Positions 21,518 to 32,622 are shown, numbered from the stretch's first letter. The stretch: DNA of 64,000 bases from Earliella scabrosa (GCA_022605405.1 JABYQQ010000004.1:1116001-1180000); one strand, 5' to 3'. The notes: generated by a model from the sequence alone, not told the origin. Made by a program: numbers and translations.

Positions 21518-23320
21518 ATGTCGTCTGGCTTGGACGTAGACGTGATCGCCGAATATGTCGAGCACTATGAGTCTGTGTGCGTCCATTCCTTCTCTATTGG
21601 CCTCTCAATGCTGCTTATCAGAAGTCCACTTGCAATCAGTCGTCTCGAGGCTTTCTGTGGAGTAGCGACCACAGGTTAACTCCTGGGAATTATCATATGG
21701 CTGAGAAGCTAACGGTACATATGATGCTCACGTTGCTGATAGTGTTTCTCCTCTATGAAGTCTTCATCACATATGACCTGGAGGTGGAATACTTCTGGTC
21801 CGGCCCAATTACAGGGGCAAGAGTTCTGTTCTTCACTAACAGGTACCTATCTCTCCTCTTCAATACCATTTACATGATCACCTACGCGCATTTCCCGGAA
21901 CAAGTGAGTCGACGAAAAAGGATTCTCTCATCATCGAGATGCTGATCTTGTTGTAGGGGTATGAATTCCAGATGTACATCATAATCGTGCCCCCTTTCAT
22001 AGCTGATTCCGAACAATCTCTAGCTGCACATCTATCGAGCAGGCGCAGGGTGTTACTCAATCCCTGTTATACATTCCGTGGGCTGGTGAGCAGTGATCCG
22101 CCACTCCCATGCATCACCTTCAGCTCGCATCTACGTTTCTAGCGTTCTCTGCTATACGTGCATATGTGCTATGCAAGAGCAAAGTCGTAGCGGCCGTCAT
22201 CCTGGTCCTCGCACTCGTACCCGCCGGGGTCAATTTGGTATCAGTCTCCATGCAAATTCTCATGCTGTGGACTGACTGTATGACGCCATTGGGCAAGGCG
22301 CCTTTGGGCTTTGGCATCTTCGGGGCAACTGATACGATGTATGGCTGTTTGCTCTTACCGAATATCACATCGGGCATGTCATTGCAGTATGTTCACCTCT
22401 TCCTGGCCATTCCCAGTCTCTGACCCATATGCAGATGTAGGTTCGTTATTCACAGCCGAGTAGCTCACATCACTCAAATGGCATTCTAGTCGTCCTGATA
22501 TCAAGGATCTCTCTCATCGTGGCTGACACCGCCTTGGTCTTGATTACTGGCTGGAGCCCGCACTGTCGCGACGTGCTCCTGAACCTGCGTCGCGCCAAGT
22601 ACTGGTCCTTAAGCACGATCCTGCTGCGAAATGGTGCGCATCTATGTCACATCCATGACACTTGCCCGCGAAGTCTGATAGGTCCGTCGTCACCCAGGAG
22701 CGATTTACTTCATGTGAGCATTCTACCCGCTAGGATTCATCCATCGACCTGTGATCGCCTGACCCCGAACGGCACTACAAGACTCATGCTCGTGTTGAAC
22801 GTCGTCCACTTGGTGTTTTCCGTCGAAGCCGTGCGTACACACACACACCATACCACACACTCAGGCCATTCCGAACTCACGCGTCATGGACAACCCTCAG
22901 ATTTTCGGCTCCGGCAACGACAGCTTCCTCATCACCTTTACGAATCCGTACGTCCATCTTCTCCACCCAGCCCGTGGAATAGCCACAAGCTCGCAACTCA
23001 CATCGTCCCGCGCGTCGGACTGTATGCGTCCCAGGTTGACGTCCATGCTCGCCTCGCGCTTCCTCTTCCAGCTGCAGGCGGCGCACCAGCGGACGATCAA
23101 GGTCGACTCCCACCATGTGCTCCACCTCGGCGACGACTTGAACACGAGCAGGCCGGCGTTCGCGCTGAGGCTCGTGGGGTCGCTCGGGTCTGTCATCAAC
23201 GCGGGGGAAGGGGAGAATCACGCTGCGTCCCCCCAGGCTGTGGACTCGGATGCGATGCGTCGTGGAGGTGGGGACCAAGGAGAGGGAGAGAGTGGAGAGG
23301 GCGCGTTGATGACGGTCTAG
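21518..23320 (+). CDS. DUF6533 multi-pass membrane protein, copy 1
   Basis: Modelled exons are join(21518..21576, 21640..21674, 21743..21903, 21957..21958, 22024..22085, 22143..22237, 22298..22386, 22435..22436, 22490..22633, 22698..22713, 22782..22830, 22901..22947, 23035..23320), 348 aa. The DUF6533 signature is VFLLYEVFITYDLEVEYFW...GARVLFFTNRYL. TM helices follow at YIPWAAFSAIRAYVL, AAVILVLALVPAGVNL, FVLISRISLIVADTALVLI and LMLVLNVVHLVF, then a cytosolic tail with LTSMLASRFLFQLQ. Two exons of only 2 nt (GG; AT) are needed to keep the family frame, and the paralog at 35636 needs the same ones. The family is a basidiomycete-expanded seven-TM-like group of unknown function. Confidence 0.82.
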
Positions 23321-23728
23321 TAGTAGACATAGTTGCCATGCTGTCTTCGGGGTTCGTCTTCTGTTTTGGGTCGTCAATCTTGTAGCCGTACTCGATCTTG
23401 TATACGTTCTTGCCTCCCTCATCCTCGGACCTCGGCTGATCGAGGACCGGAGCAGTTCGGGTCTGTCATCAACGCGGGGGAAGGGGAGAATCACGCTGCG
23501 TCCGCACAGGGTGTGGATCCGAATGGGATGCGTCCTGGAGGTGCAGACCAGGCAGACGGGAGAGAGGGAGCGTCGATGACGGCCTAGACGTAGTTGTCAT
23601 ATCGTCTATGGGTTTCGTCTTCTGTCTTTTGTGTTCACTCTTGTAGCCATACTCAATCTTGTATTCCTTCTTGCCTCGCTCATTTCGGATCTCGACTGGT
23701 CGAGGACCGGAGCAGTCGAGTCTCATCA
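23184..23728. repeat. 273-bp tandem duplication of the DUF6533 gene 3' end
   Basis: The last coding segment and 3' UTR (from TCGGGTCTGTCATCAACGCG at 23184) recur from 23457 at an offset of 273 bp, with moderate divergence. The second unit carries a ghost of the C-terminal coding sequence outside the gene. GAGGACCGGAGCAG closes both units. Confidence 0.85.
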
Positions 23729-23809
23729 GATGTGCAGGTCGCAGTGGTCTTCATAGTTCAATTGAGCTCCACAGGCGGACGGACGAGACCGAACCAGACG
23801 CGCTTCCCG

Positions 23810-25662
23810 TCACCCCCACCTGCGGTCCCACTTCCCGACGCTCTCTGCCAATACCCACCAGCGTCCTCCTCCTCCTCCCTCCGGTATCGCTGCATCCTCG
23901 TCCGCCCTCACATACACGAAAGACCACGTGTCCTCCGCGTCCGCCCTCGGCGCGCGCAGCGGCGCAGGCCGCGAGGTAGGGACGTACGTCACGGGAGACG
24001 TCGGGACGCTCTGCGCCGTCACGGACACGAACGCGGGTGCGGGCAACGGGAGGTTCGGCGATCTGCACATCGATAGTCCTCTGTCAGCTGTCCCATGCAC
24101 GAGGAGGGAACGGGTGAGGGGGATGGGGGATAGGGAGGGGACTTACAGGACGACATCAAGGAGCGCCTGCACGAACGAGGGCGGGATGAGCCCGCGCCAG
24201 CGCATGGTCGTGAGCTCGCCGACGCGCGAGGGCTCGGGCGGGGTGTAGACAGCGATATACGGATCGCAGCGGTCTGCTGCTGAGAGGCTGTGGGTGAGGT
24301 GAGTTGAGGGGTGTCGTGGGGCGAGGGAAGTGCATATTCATACCGTTGGGAGCCGAGGGCGGCCATGCCGACCCACTCGAAGAGGGACGAGACACGGTCG
24401 TGCCAGTCTTCGATGTCGATGTCGGACGAGGCGTCGTCATTTGGGGTGCGCAGGTCTTCTCTCTTGAGGACTGGGATGTGCGCGTGCGGCCACGTGTGCA
24501 CGGTGGCCTCGAGGGGGTGCGAGACGCAATTTGGCGGGAGGTTAGTATCTACGGGTGTAGCAATGAGTATTGGGGAGCATCTGAAAGACGTCGCCTCGCC
24601 AGTCTCAGATGTTCTCCTCGAATTCGGGGACTTATGCTGAAGCAGCGGGTCTCTGCCGCATCCGCAGCGTTTATATGTCGCCTTTCAAGCTGAGAGACGC
24701 ACCTGACCCATCAGCAGCCTCCAGATGAAAGAAGACCTTCCACGGGCCCCTCCGTGCATCCCATGCACGCACAGCAGCGTCTTCCTTGGTGCCATACGTC
24801 GCACACCCCTTCATCCAATCGCCTTCGGGCTCTGGGCGGGCGCTCCAAAGTCCAATACGAATCACTGCAAGGATTTCGGAGTTAACGTTAACAGTGTAAC
24901 GCTTGAAGGGTCTGGGCACCAAGGACTCAGTACATACCATGCGTCTCCTGGCACTCCTTCCACGGCAGCCGCTCGCCAACTAGGCCTAGCGTCTCGTACG
25001 TCTGCTTGCCCACCGCGAGCGTCAGGACGCCGCGCGGGTCGAGGCTCCAGACGTCCTCCAAGTCCTGGCCGTCCGCTGAGGGGGTAGGCATGCCGAGTGC
25101 GACGAGCTTGCTTCAGGGTCCATCACGGATGGATCGTCATCAGAGCGACAAAAGAGTTGTCCAGCAAGGGCGCGTACGCACGATGGATCGGAAAGTCAGC
25201 CAACGAAGAGGTCCAAAATGATGGAGGGAGTCGAGACGCACGCACCGCTCCGAATTCGCGTTTGCCTTCGCAAACTGCACAAACTCGGACAGCGTGTACT
25301 CGCACGTCCGGTATGCGTATCTGTCTTCTGGCACCGAGCTGCCACTGCTGCCAGTATTAGCCTGAGTAGTGGTACCGGAACTTTTCAGTGCCTGAAGCGC
25401 ATCCCGGAGCGAAGCGGAGCCTCCCGACTCGGTCGGAAACACCACGTCAATCTGCAGCAGCCAACGGTGAGTATCAGCTGCAGGTAAGATCATGGATGCG
25501 ACCCGCGATCGCGAGTCGCGAGTTCGGGCGACATGCCTGTTGCGTGAAGGGGCGCGACGGCGCGAGCGCACGCAGTTTTGACTCGGAATCATCGGCGGCA
25601 GCGGAAGACCCAATCCATGGGCTGGTGGTGATTATTGTGCGCTTGCTCTCTGGGGCGGCCAT
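23810..25662 (-). CDS. RPP40: RNase P/MRP protein subunit Rpp40
   Basis: Seven exons, complement(join(23810..24062, 24147..24287, 24344..24548, 24703..24864, 24938..25110, 25246..25451, 25537..25662)), 421 aa. Matches to human RPP40: DPRGVLTLAVGKQTYETLGLVG corresponds to its NGKLILSLDKDTYEETGLQG segment; SSLFEWVGMAALGS to ALELFDWLGA; YTPPEPSRVGELTTMRWRGLIPPSFVQ to CPEPSTVVAKAYLCTITGFILPEK; the tail WSFVYVRADED...WWVLAESVG aligns with the human C-terminus. Rpp40 is a protein component of the nuclear ribonucleoproteins that process pre-tRNA and pre-rRNA. Intron 1 appears to be GC-AG (CAG|GCATGT), joining PFTQQ to IDVVFP. No lesion is seen. Confidence 0.85.
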
Positions 25663-25738
25663 CCAGCTCGCTTGAAGTACTGGCTAAGTGGCTTTTGGGT
25701 TGACCATGAACGAGCACAAAGTGGGAGGACGTCCGAAC

Positions 25739-25804
25739 GACTGGGACATTTGTCCGGCGGACAGTTCGCCGGACAGTCCGCCGGACAAAAGGAGGCGCCC
25801 AGTC
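25739..25804. repeat. Nested inverted repeat (CCGGCGGACA family), site A
   Basis: Inner arms TTTGTCCGGCGGA (25749-25761) and TCCGCCGGACAAA (25777-25789) are perfect. Outer arms GACTGGG/CCCAGTC lie at 25739-25745 and 25798-25804. A close relative lies at 27318-27354. Another palindrome, ATGGTCACGAGTGACCAT, follows at 25809-25826. Confidence 0.85.
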
Positions 25805-25845
25805 ACACATGGTCACGAGTGACCATACGTGACCATCCACGCGTC

Positions 25846-26913
25846 TTTTTTTTTTTTTTGGATCACATTTATTTATACTCCCGGCTCAACAAGCATGTAG
25901 GAGATAATAACACCACTGGTACCCAGGTCGCACCGAACCACTAAGCGCAAGCTATGACTCCCATGAACGGACTGCCCACAAATGTCCTCCCCAACGCCTC
26001 GGTGAAAGGTAGTTGCGCGATTCGACCTGCGCCGTGCAGGTCTCCCTTCCTGGGTGGGACCGTGCTTTTTGACGGCCGCGACCGTAGAAACGGCAAGAGT
26101 GCGAGAGCGGACTCCCGGACACTCAGCCTGTGGTGGATGTGGGTGTGCGCGTAGAGCGAGTCTGTGGAGACTCAGCTGCAGCTGGCTGACCGGACGGTCT
26201 ACCCAAGCATCCCAAAACCAGTGATAGCCGCGCACTTGCAGCTTAGACGAAGTTGCTTCCGCGCCAGTCGACTTGGGATCCACCGTCGTCGACAATCCAT
26301 ACCCTCGTGCCTCTTTAGTCTCCCACAGCCTCCCTTCCACATGTTCGTCATACCGTTCTACACCTGCCCTAACCGGCGGGGGCATTGGGGGGCGGCGAGA
26401 GAGGTGTTGTGTCAATGGACGGACGAAGTCCTTCCTGCCCTCGCCATCCTCGAGAAGGTTTCGCATGATGAACGCCGGGCAGCGCACGGCACACGGAACC
26501 ATCGCCATTACAGCATAGCCCGGCCACGAGAGAAGCGCGCGACACATCCCGACGTCCTCCCTTACTCGAGGCCCCGCGTAGCCCGTCCGACCGCTCCCAG
26601 CTGTACAGCTGCGATCTGCGCGAAGCAGAGATCCTGAGACCGTCCGGGGCCCGTAGCCTCCTCCCTGAGTATGACGCGGCGGCTGAGGTAGTGACGGGAG
26701 ATGGTCGAATGGCGGGAATATTGCTGCACGATGTGCCGATAAATAGGATCGTTTCTTGACGGAGGGAGGGGGATGAGGTCGGGTGGAATTATGAGGAGTT
26801 TGGTAGTGTAGAAGCCGAACGATCGAGGACGATGGCCCGGACAACGACTCGCGGGTCGTTGCCCAGGGCTAAGCGCCCGCGAGATGGTGGTGGTACGGAG
26901 TCAAGAAGCGCTG
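25846..26913 (-). mobile_element. Retroposed (processed) sequence with poly(A) tail and 15-bp TSDs
   Basis: Read on the minus strand, the insert ends with AATAAA (25873-25868), eight bases, then 14 A (plus-strand T14 at 25846-25859). It is flanked by perfect 15-bp direct repeats GACCATCCACGCGTC at 25831-25845 and 26914-26928. This is the hallmark of target-primed reverse transcription of a polyadenylated RNA. The body is 1,068 bp, intronless, and open in one minus-strand frame from 26844 to 25873. No reverse transcriptase or recognised domain is present, so it is a retrocopied mRNA or a SINE-like RNA moved by an element elsewhere. Confidence 0.85.
25873..26547 (-). CDS. Open reading frame inside the retrocopy
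   Basis: The first in-frame ATG (26547) opens 224 codons ending at a TAA that overlaps the AATAAA signal. The frame is open upstream to 26844. The product is Arg/Pro/His-rich with no recognised domain (starts MCRALLSWPGYAVMAM). A stop overlapping the poly(A) signal would leave almost no 3' UTR, which argues against a normal mRNA. The frame may be a chance opening in a retroposed sequence. Treat as hypothetical. Confidence 0.3.
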   Translation of the reverse strand: MCRALLSWPGYAVMAMVPCAVRCPAFIMRNLLEDGEGRKDFVRPLTQHLSRRPPMPPPVRAGVERYDEHVEGRLWETKEARGYGLSTTVDPKSTGAEATSSKLQVRGYHWFWDAWVDRPVSQLQLSLHRLALRAHPHPPQAECPGVRSRTLAVSTVAAVKKHGPTQEGRPARRRSNRATTFHRGVGEDICGQSVHGSHSLRLVVRCDLGTSGVIISYMLVEPGV

Positions 26914-27201
26914 GACCATCCACGCGTCGGACGCGTCCGCGGTGGTGGCCCGCGCCCCAAGCGCGCCCTGCCACTAGTTTGGCCATCCCGACGCGCCTCT
27001 CCCATGCATTGACCCTGCAATACACTGGTTTTGCAGGAGTATGCTCCTGTACCCACTGTGTAACCACCCTGCTACTTAGATTAGATCACTGGCACCTCCC
27101 GGGACCATGACGTCCACTGGACATGAGTGTGAGGCCCAAATCTCAAGCTGAATGAGCAATATTATAGCATAGGTGATGGGGCCGAGAGTGGCGCACAAGG
27201 C

Positions 27202-27231
27202 GGGCAAGAGGGCGGGGGGCGGGGGCGGGGG
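27202..27231 (+). other. Potential G-quadruplex
   Basis: Five runs of three or more G with loops of 1-5 nt (GGGCAAGAGGGC then G6C, G5C, G5). Fits the G3+N1-7 rule. Function unknown. Confidence 0.6.
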
Positions 27232-27317
27232 CGCGACGTGACGGCGAGTGGCAAGAGCGTGATGAAGGGAGTGACGGTGTAGACGCCCGGGGGCCACGAG
27301 ATACGGGGCGCTTATGT

Positions 27318-27354
27318 GGCGGACTGTTCACCGGACATGTCCGTGGACAGTGCC
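27318..27354. repeat. Palindrome related to site A, site B
   Basis: An imperfect 37-bp palindrome centred on GGACATGTCC. Its left part GGCGGACTGTTCACCGGACA differs by two bases from GGCGGACAGTTCGCCGGACA within site A (25756-25775). Confidence 0.75.
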
Positions 27355-28574
27355 GGGAGGCCGGATATGTTTATGAGCGCTAAATGCTGCCTGCCACGTG
27401 TCGGCCCGACCCTCCGACGACGCCGCGGCCCAGCGCTCGCCTCTCTACTTTCTACCGTGGTGTCAACAGGGTGTCAATGTCATCGCGTCGACGCGCGGCC
27501 GGACAATCACCGACGACTGAACATGCGCAGGTCTTGCCTTGTCTCGAAAACCTGCTGTCTCGCCAGGACTATGCACAGCGACCTCAGGGTCGATTATTTC
27601 CGTCCGACGTCGGGCCCATCAACGCATCGCGCTCCGAGTCTCAATATTCAGTATTCAATTGCATCCGCCGCTGCTCGGTATGCATACGCCCGCGCCGTCT
27701 GTCGGTCACGGCGCCATGCATTCAACATTGTACGTGAAGCTTGAACAGGCTGAAGGGAGCCCACGTCCGCTTCGAGGGGTCGCGCGGTCGCATCTGTCAG
27801 CCACCGTACGCGGTGCCGTCCGAGGTCGCGCATGCGCGGAAGAACCGTCGTCGCGTCAGACTCAAGAACTGGCGAGGTGACCCGAGGTCCGTTCCACCCG
27901 CGGTCAGGCGTTTGGGGCTGGAGACATGGCGGGGTGGCGAGAACGGGCGGTGTGGACAACAGGTGCGCACTAGCTGGATCACGGACACTGGTCGTGTTTT
28001 CGGTGCGGATCAGCAGGTACTCGGACTCGGGTCGTCTGGCCTCATCAGCTGTCCACACTGGCGATACAGTATACTGGCGAACATGATCGTCTCTGCCTCT
28101 GCGCCACCACACCCGCATGTCACCGCACGGTGGCACTAGTAGTAGGACAGGTGGTGGTGATAGGTGGGCTGATGCTCTCTGTACCTGCGACGAGGTGGGC
28201 TGGAAGTGGTGCGTGGCTTTACATACGGAGCGCCAGGTGCGCTACGCTGCTGGACCCTGGCAGTGGGCACTGTTCGGACGTCATTGGCCGAGTCAACGAG
28301 GCTGCATTCCCGCCTCCAGGCTCCGTATCAGGGTCAGGCTTTGCCGCGGTCGTGATCAATCCAGCCAAGCTTCATTCAGCCTCGAGGGCGAGACGCTAGT
28401 GATATAAGACCTGGTGCACGTCTCCGGGGAAGCCCTTCCTGAACGACGCTCCTGCAGCTCGCGCGATCCATTCATAGGTGAGAGAGTGCGCTGTGTTACT
28501 GTACCCATGCACCGCTAAATGTATTCAACACACCTCGCAGCTTCCTTCTTCCCACAGACGCTTTACCTTTGACC

Positions 28575-30298
28575 ATGAACTGTGCGCAGCACCCACCCCC
28601 AGCCCCGCATCGTGCGCTGCTGTGCTACGACGTCCTCTGCACGATCTTCGAGCAACTGGCGGCATCGGAGGAGCTGTGGTACGACTATGACGTGTCGACG
28701 GGCGACGCGAGCAGCTGGTACGAGCGGCGGGCGGACTGCGAGCAGCGACGGACGCTGGCACGCTGCGCGCGGGTCTGCCGGGCGTTCTTCACGCCCGCCG
28801 TCGCAGTGCTCTGGCGGGACCTCGACAGTCTCGCGCCCGTCGCCCGCGTCGCCGCCGCCGAGGCCAGCGACAACGACAACGACGACACGGACACGGACAC
28901 GACTCGGGTGCATCCTTCTTCGCGAGGCTTCTGAAATCGAATCTGACGATGGCTCCCCCGCAGAAGACAAACTCTGACTGCGACCGATCGCGCGCGCGCG
29001 CGTGCGAGTACGCGCGTTACGTACGCGTCGTGCACGGATCCGGCAAGAGCCCCAGTGCAGACGAGGAGAAGGCCTTGGCCTCGCTCGCTATTCGCGGGTC
29101 CGCGCTCCTTCCGCGGGCGAGGCGCGTTCGGTGGGAGCAGCGCGTGCCCGGGCGGACAGACCTTCTCGACGTGATCGCCCCCGCCCTCAGCAGCCTCCAC
29201 CTCGTCCTCCGCCCCGCGCCCCGCCGCCCGCCGCCGTCCCCGGCCGAGTGCGCCCGGTTCGTCCGCGAGCTCCTCGACGGCCTCGCCGCACGCGCCCCGC
29301 GCCTCCGGTACCTCCGGATCAGCACGACGGCCGGCATCCGCGAGGCCTGGCTCGAGCCCGTCGCCGGCTTCCGCGAGCTCGACACCGTCGACCTCCTCGA
29401 GCGCATCTACCAGGACGTCTCCACGTCCCCGCTCCTCCGCCCCCTCGCCGCCATGCCCGCCTTGCACCACCTCAAGATCCGCCTGCCCGCAGACGTCCCC
29501 GACCTCGCCCCCGGCGCGTTCCCCGCCCTCCGAACCCTCACGCTCGACGCAACGCACGCGCCCCTCCGCTCCGCCGCCTCTCTCATCGCGGCGCTCTCCT
29601 CGCCGCACATGCACGCCCTCGCGCTCCAGAACTGCCCGTGCACGGCCGTCGGCGTCGGTGCGGCCCTCCACGCCGTCTGCACCGCGATCCGCACGCGTGT
29701 CGGCGCGTCCCTCCGCACCCTCGAGCTGTCCCTCCGCGGCGCACCCCCCGTCGCGTCCGACGCCCGCCCGCTTCTGTCCGCGATCGAGCCACTGCTGGAA
29801 TTGCGCGACCTCGCGGACGTCCGCATCACGCTCGCGCCCGAGGTCGTCGTCCTCCCCGCATCTGCGCGCGACCTGGACAGGATGGCTGAGGCTTGGCCGG
29901 GCGTGAGGACCCTACATCTGTCGTACAACCCTGGCAACGCTCCGCCCTCGCTGGAGGATGTCGCGGCCCTTGCTCACCGGTGCACCGAGCTGCAGGATCT
30001 AGTACTACCCGGGATCGACGCGTCGATCCCGGTTAGGGAGAAAAAGGAGGGGGAGGCATCTCCGCACTACTCAGCACCAGCAACAATGACGCCGACGAGG
30101 GGGCTGCGTTCGTTGAGTCTCGCGGACCGCGGCTGTCAGTCACGCATCCCGGACCCAGCGCGCCTCGCTGCGTTTCTGGACGGGCTTTTCCCCGAGGTCG
30201 AGTGGAGGTGCCCGCCGCTCCCGTCGCAGGGGTGGCGGGAGACGGTACAGGAGGTCGTGCAGCTGCGGGTGAGGCGGATGGTGGGTCGCGAGTGGTGA
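28575..30298 (+). CDS. F-box / leucine-rich-repeat protein 1
   Basis: Two exons, join(28575..28907, 28964..30298), 555 aa. F-box-like N-terminus (HRALLCYDVLCTIFEQLA, then RRTLARCARVCRAFFTPAVAVLWRDLDSL, residues about 12-100). After the intron comes CEYARYVRVVH, then degenerate LRRs (SSLHLVLRP, LRYLRISTT, LHHLKIRLP, LRTLTLDAT). The family supplies substrate adaptors of SCF ubiquitin ligases and is hugely expanded in Agaricomycetes. Substrate unknown. Very GC-rich codon use leaves other frames open. Tandem with F-box gene 2. Confidence 0.85.
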
Positions 30299-31011
30299 TG
30301 CATATATGTATGCGTGGGGTGAGTGCCTTGAGATGTGCGGGGCTGCTTTTGGAGGTGCTGACACAATATATGCAGGACGCTCGAAACGAGTCCGAGTTCG
30401 AGTTGATTTCTGAGGACCGCTCTTCCTGGTCGTTTACTTATGTCGACACAGATCGTATTGTATAACAGTATTGCTGTAGGTACCCTAGCCCCCTCCCTCA
30501 TAATGTCGCATCAGCCAGTGTTCCCTTACCCCGTCCCCGTTCGTCACTCACGTCAACGTCAACATCAACTCTCAACTGCAGCGTTCAACACTCAACCCTC
30601 CAAGCTTGGAAGATCAACATCACAGCGCGATGCCGTCCTTCCCGCGTGAGTCCACTGTCCCCGTCCGAGTCCGAGTCTCTATATCCGGACGACGTGGCTA
30701 GAACCTCTATCCAATCATTCATACCATCCTCGGGCGGCCATGCTTGTAGTCTTGTACTGGTGACCACGCAGATGCATATGGATACAGCTTGACCAACGCT
30801 GGAGAGCTAGCCGCCGTGCGCGTCCCATGATCGTGCATGAGGCCTTGAGGTGCCACTATCACCGACTGGAAGGGCCTGGCGTTCTGTGGCTGACGATGCG
30901 CAGTGCGCGGTGCGGGATGGTGCGGGGTATACAAGAGCTTGAAGGGCAGCTCGGCGGGGAAGCTCCGACCAGGACTTGGCCTTCTACGCTGTCACGACGT
31001 TCGGATTCATC
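30299..31011. other. Intergenic between F-box genes 1 and 2
   Basis: About 700 bp, no gene recognised. The region near 30540-30600 is rich in CAAC/CTCAAC simple sequence. Confidence 0.4.
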
Positions 31012-32622
31012 ATGACAACTGCAACTACAACCACAACGGGCACGAGTCCCAGCACTACGACCGTGACCACAACAAACCCATCCGAGCCGCCACCGCGCAG
31101 GCTCGAGTTCCACACAGACATCGTCTACCTCATCCTCGAGCACCTCGCCGTCCCGCCCGACGCGTGGTACGCGCACCCCACCCCGACACCGACAGCGCAT
31201 CTCCGTGGTTCAGCTCCGGTGAAAGAGGAGTGGGTTGCTACGACCATTATGGAGAACCGCAGGACGCTCGCGCGGTGCGCGCGCGTGTCCCGAGCGTTCT
31301 TCCTCCCCGCCGCGTCCGTCCTCTGGCGCGACCTCGACGACCTGCGGCCGCTGGCCGCGCTGGGCCCGAGCGAGGTGAGTCCTTATGCGTTGCAGATGCT
31401 ACCTTTTCTCCCGTGGTTGATTTGGAACGCTGAACGTTGAATGCTGGCCCTTGTTCGCCTTCAGAGTGACTCCGCCGGGGCGCAATCTCAAGCTCAAGCT
31501 CATGCTCGGAGGCGCGCGGTGTACTTCTCTCGGGTTCGGGCGATCCACAGACCGTCCACGATCCTACCGTACCCAACATGCCCGCCCTCCATCCTCGCAG
31601 CAGGCCCCCACGAAGTTGGAGCTGGAGCTGACGAGCTTAAAGGAGCGCCAGCCTGTCCCCTTCCACGCCTCGAGAAGCTGCGCTGGGTTCAGCAGATCCC
31701 AGGTCCCACCACGGACCTCCTCGCCCTCCTCTCGCCCGCCCTCCGCGCGCTGCACCTCATCCTCCGCCACCCCCACCCCAGCGACTCGGACGACTTGGAG
31801 CCGGGCACGTACGACTACCGGGCGAGCGTCGAGGCGCTCCTCTGCGCCGCGTCCGCTCGAGCGCCAAATCTAGTGTACTTGCGCTGCACCCGCACGACCC
31901 GCGTCCCCGAGATCTGGCTCCTGCCTGCCGCGGCACAATGGAGGGGGCTCGAGACGCTCGACGTGCTCGAGCCAGTGCATGATGTTTGGTCGTGCGGGGC
32001 TGCTGCTGGGCTGTCTGACTCTTCGGCGGAGGTTCTGCTGAGGAGCGTGGCGAAGCTGCCCCGCCTCCGGACGCTGCGGGCGCACCTTCCGGCTGGCGTG
32101 GATCTGCACCCCAAGCTCAACAGCGACCTGGCGGAGTCGCACCCGTTCGCCGCGCTGCGCACGCTGCACCTCGTCGGTACGCCCGGCGCGCCGCTCTCCG
32201 CCGCGGTAAACTTGCTCGCGCACGCATCGCGCCTCGCGTCCGTGCGCCTCGACGGCTTCGAGTGCGAGACCGCGCAGATCGGGGCGACGCTGTGCCGTCT
32301 CTGCGCGTGCGCGGCGCTGGGGGAGGTGCGCGAGCTGTATGTGGAGGTGTATTGTGTCGGGGAGAGGGTGGTGCTGGAGCGGCCGCTGGTAGAGTATTTG
32401 GGTCCGGTTGGGCGCGCTGGTCAGGAGAAGAGTTGGACGGGGATGAGGGCGAGAGAGAGGGCGAGGGATGTGAGGGTGGTGCTGGCTCCGCGGGGTGCGG
32501 TTGTGTGTCCTGAGGGGGGTGAGTTTTTTGCAGGGAGGATGGGTCAGGTCGAGCATGATAACGAACTCAGAGCAAGGCTAGGGGGGATAGACGACGAGTT
32601 ACTTACCGGCTTGCATTGCTAA
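31012..32622 (+). CDS. F-box / LRR protein 2, shorter C-terminus
   Basis: Two exons, join(31012..31374, 31465..32622), 506 aa. A Thr-rich N-terminus (TTATTTTTGTSPSTTTVTTT) precedes the F-box (EFHTDIVYLILEHLA; NRRTLARCARVSRAFFLPAASVLWRDLDDL). LRR-like segments match F-box protein 1 (PALRALHLILRHP, LVYLRCTRTTR, LRTLRAHLPAG). The intron position is the same. Compared with protein 1 it stops roughly 100 residues early and its last 40 residues do not align, so the end looks eroded. The stop is only 30 bp from the convergent DAD2 stop. SCF adaptor role is inferred from family. Confidence 0.8.

Larger units (their letters stand above)
26929..28574. other. Intergenic upstream of F-box gene 1; no gene recognised
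   Basis: About 1.6 kb. It contains a G-rich run at 27202-27231, a palindrome at 27318-27354 and a perfect CGGACGCGTCCG palindrome just after the retrocopy. Overlapping frames of 80-160 codons on both strands near 27500-28140 show no domain. Confidence 0.35.

Noticed and set aside
21957..22085. Alternative single-intron model for DUF6533 copy 1 with a long exon from GGGTATGAA
   Set aside because: Open in copy 1 but stopped in copy 2, and it destroys the conserved QSL..PWAAFSA(I/L)R segment.
29002..29889. 295-codon frame inside F-box gene 1
   Set aside because: Off-frame product almost only Arg/Pro/Ala; shadow of the real LRR exon.
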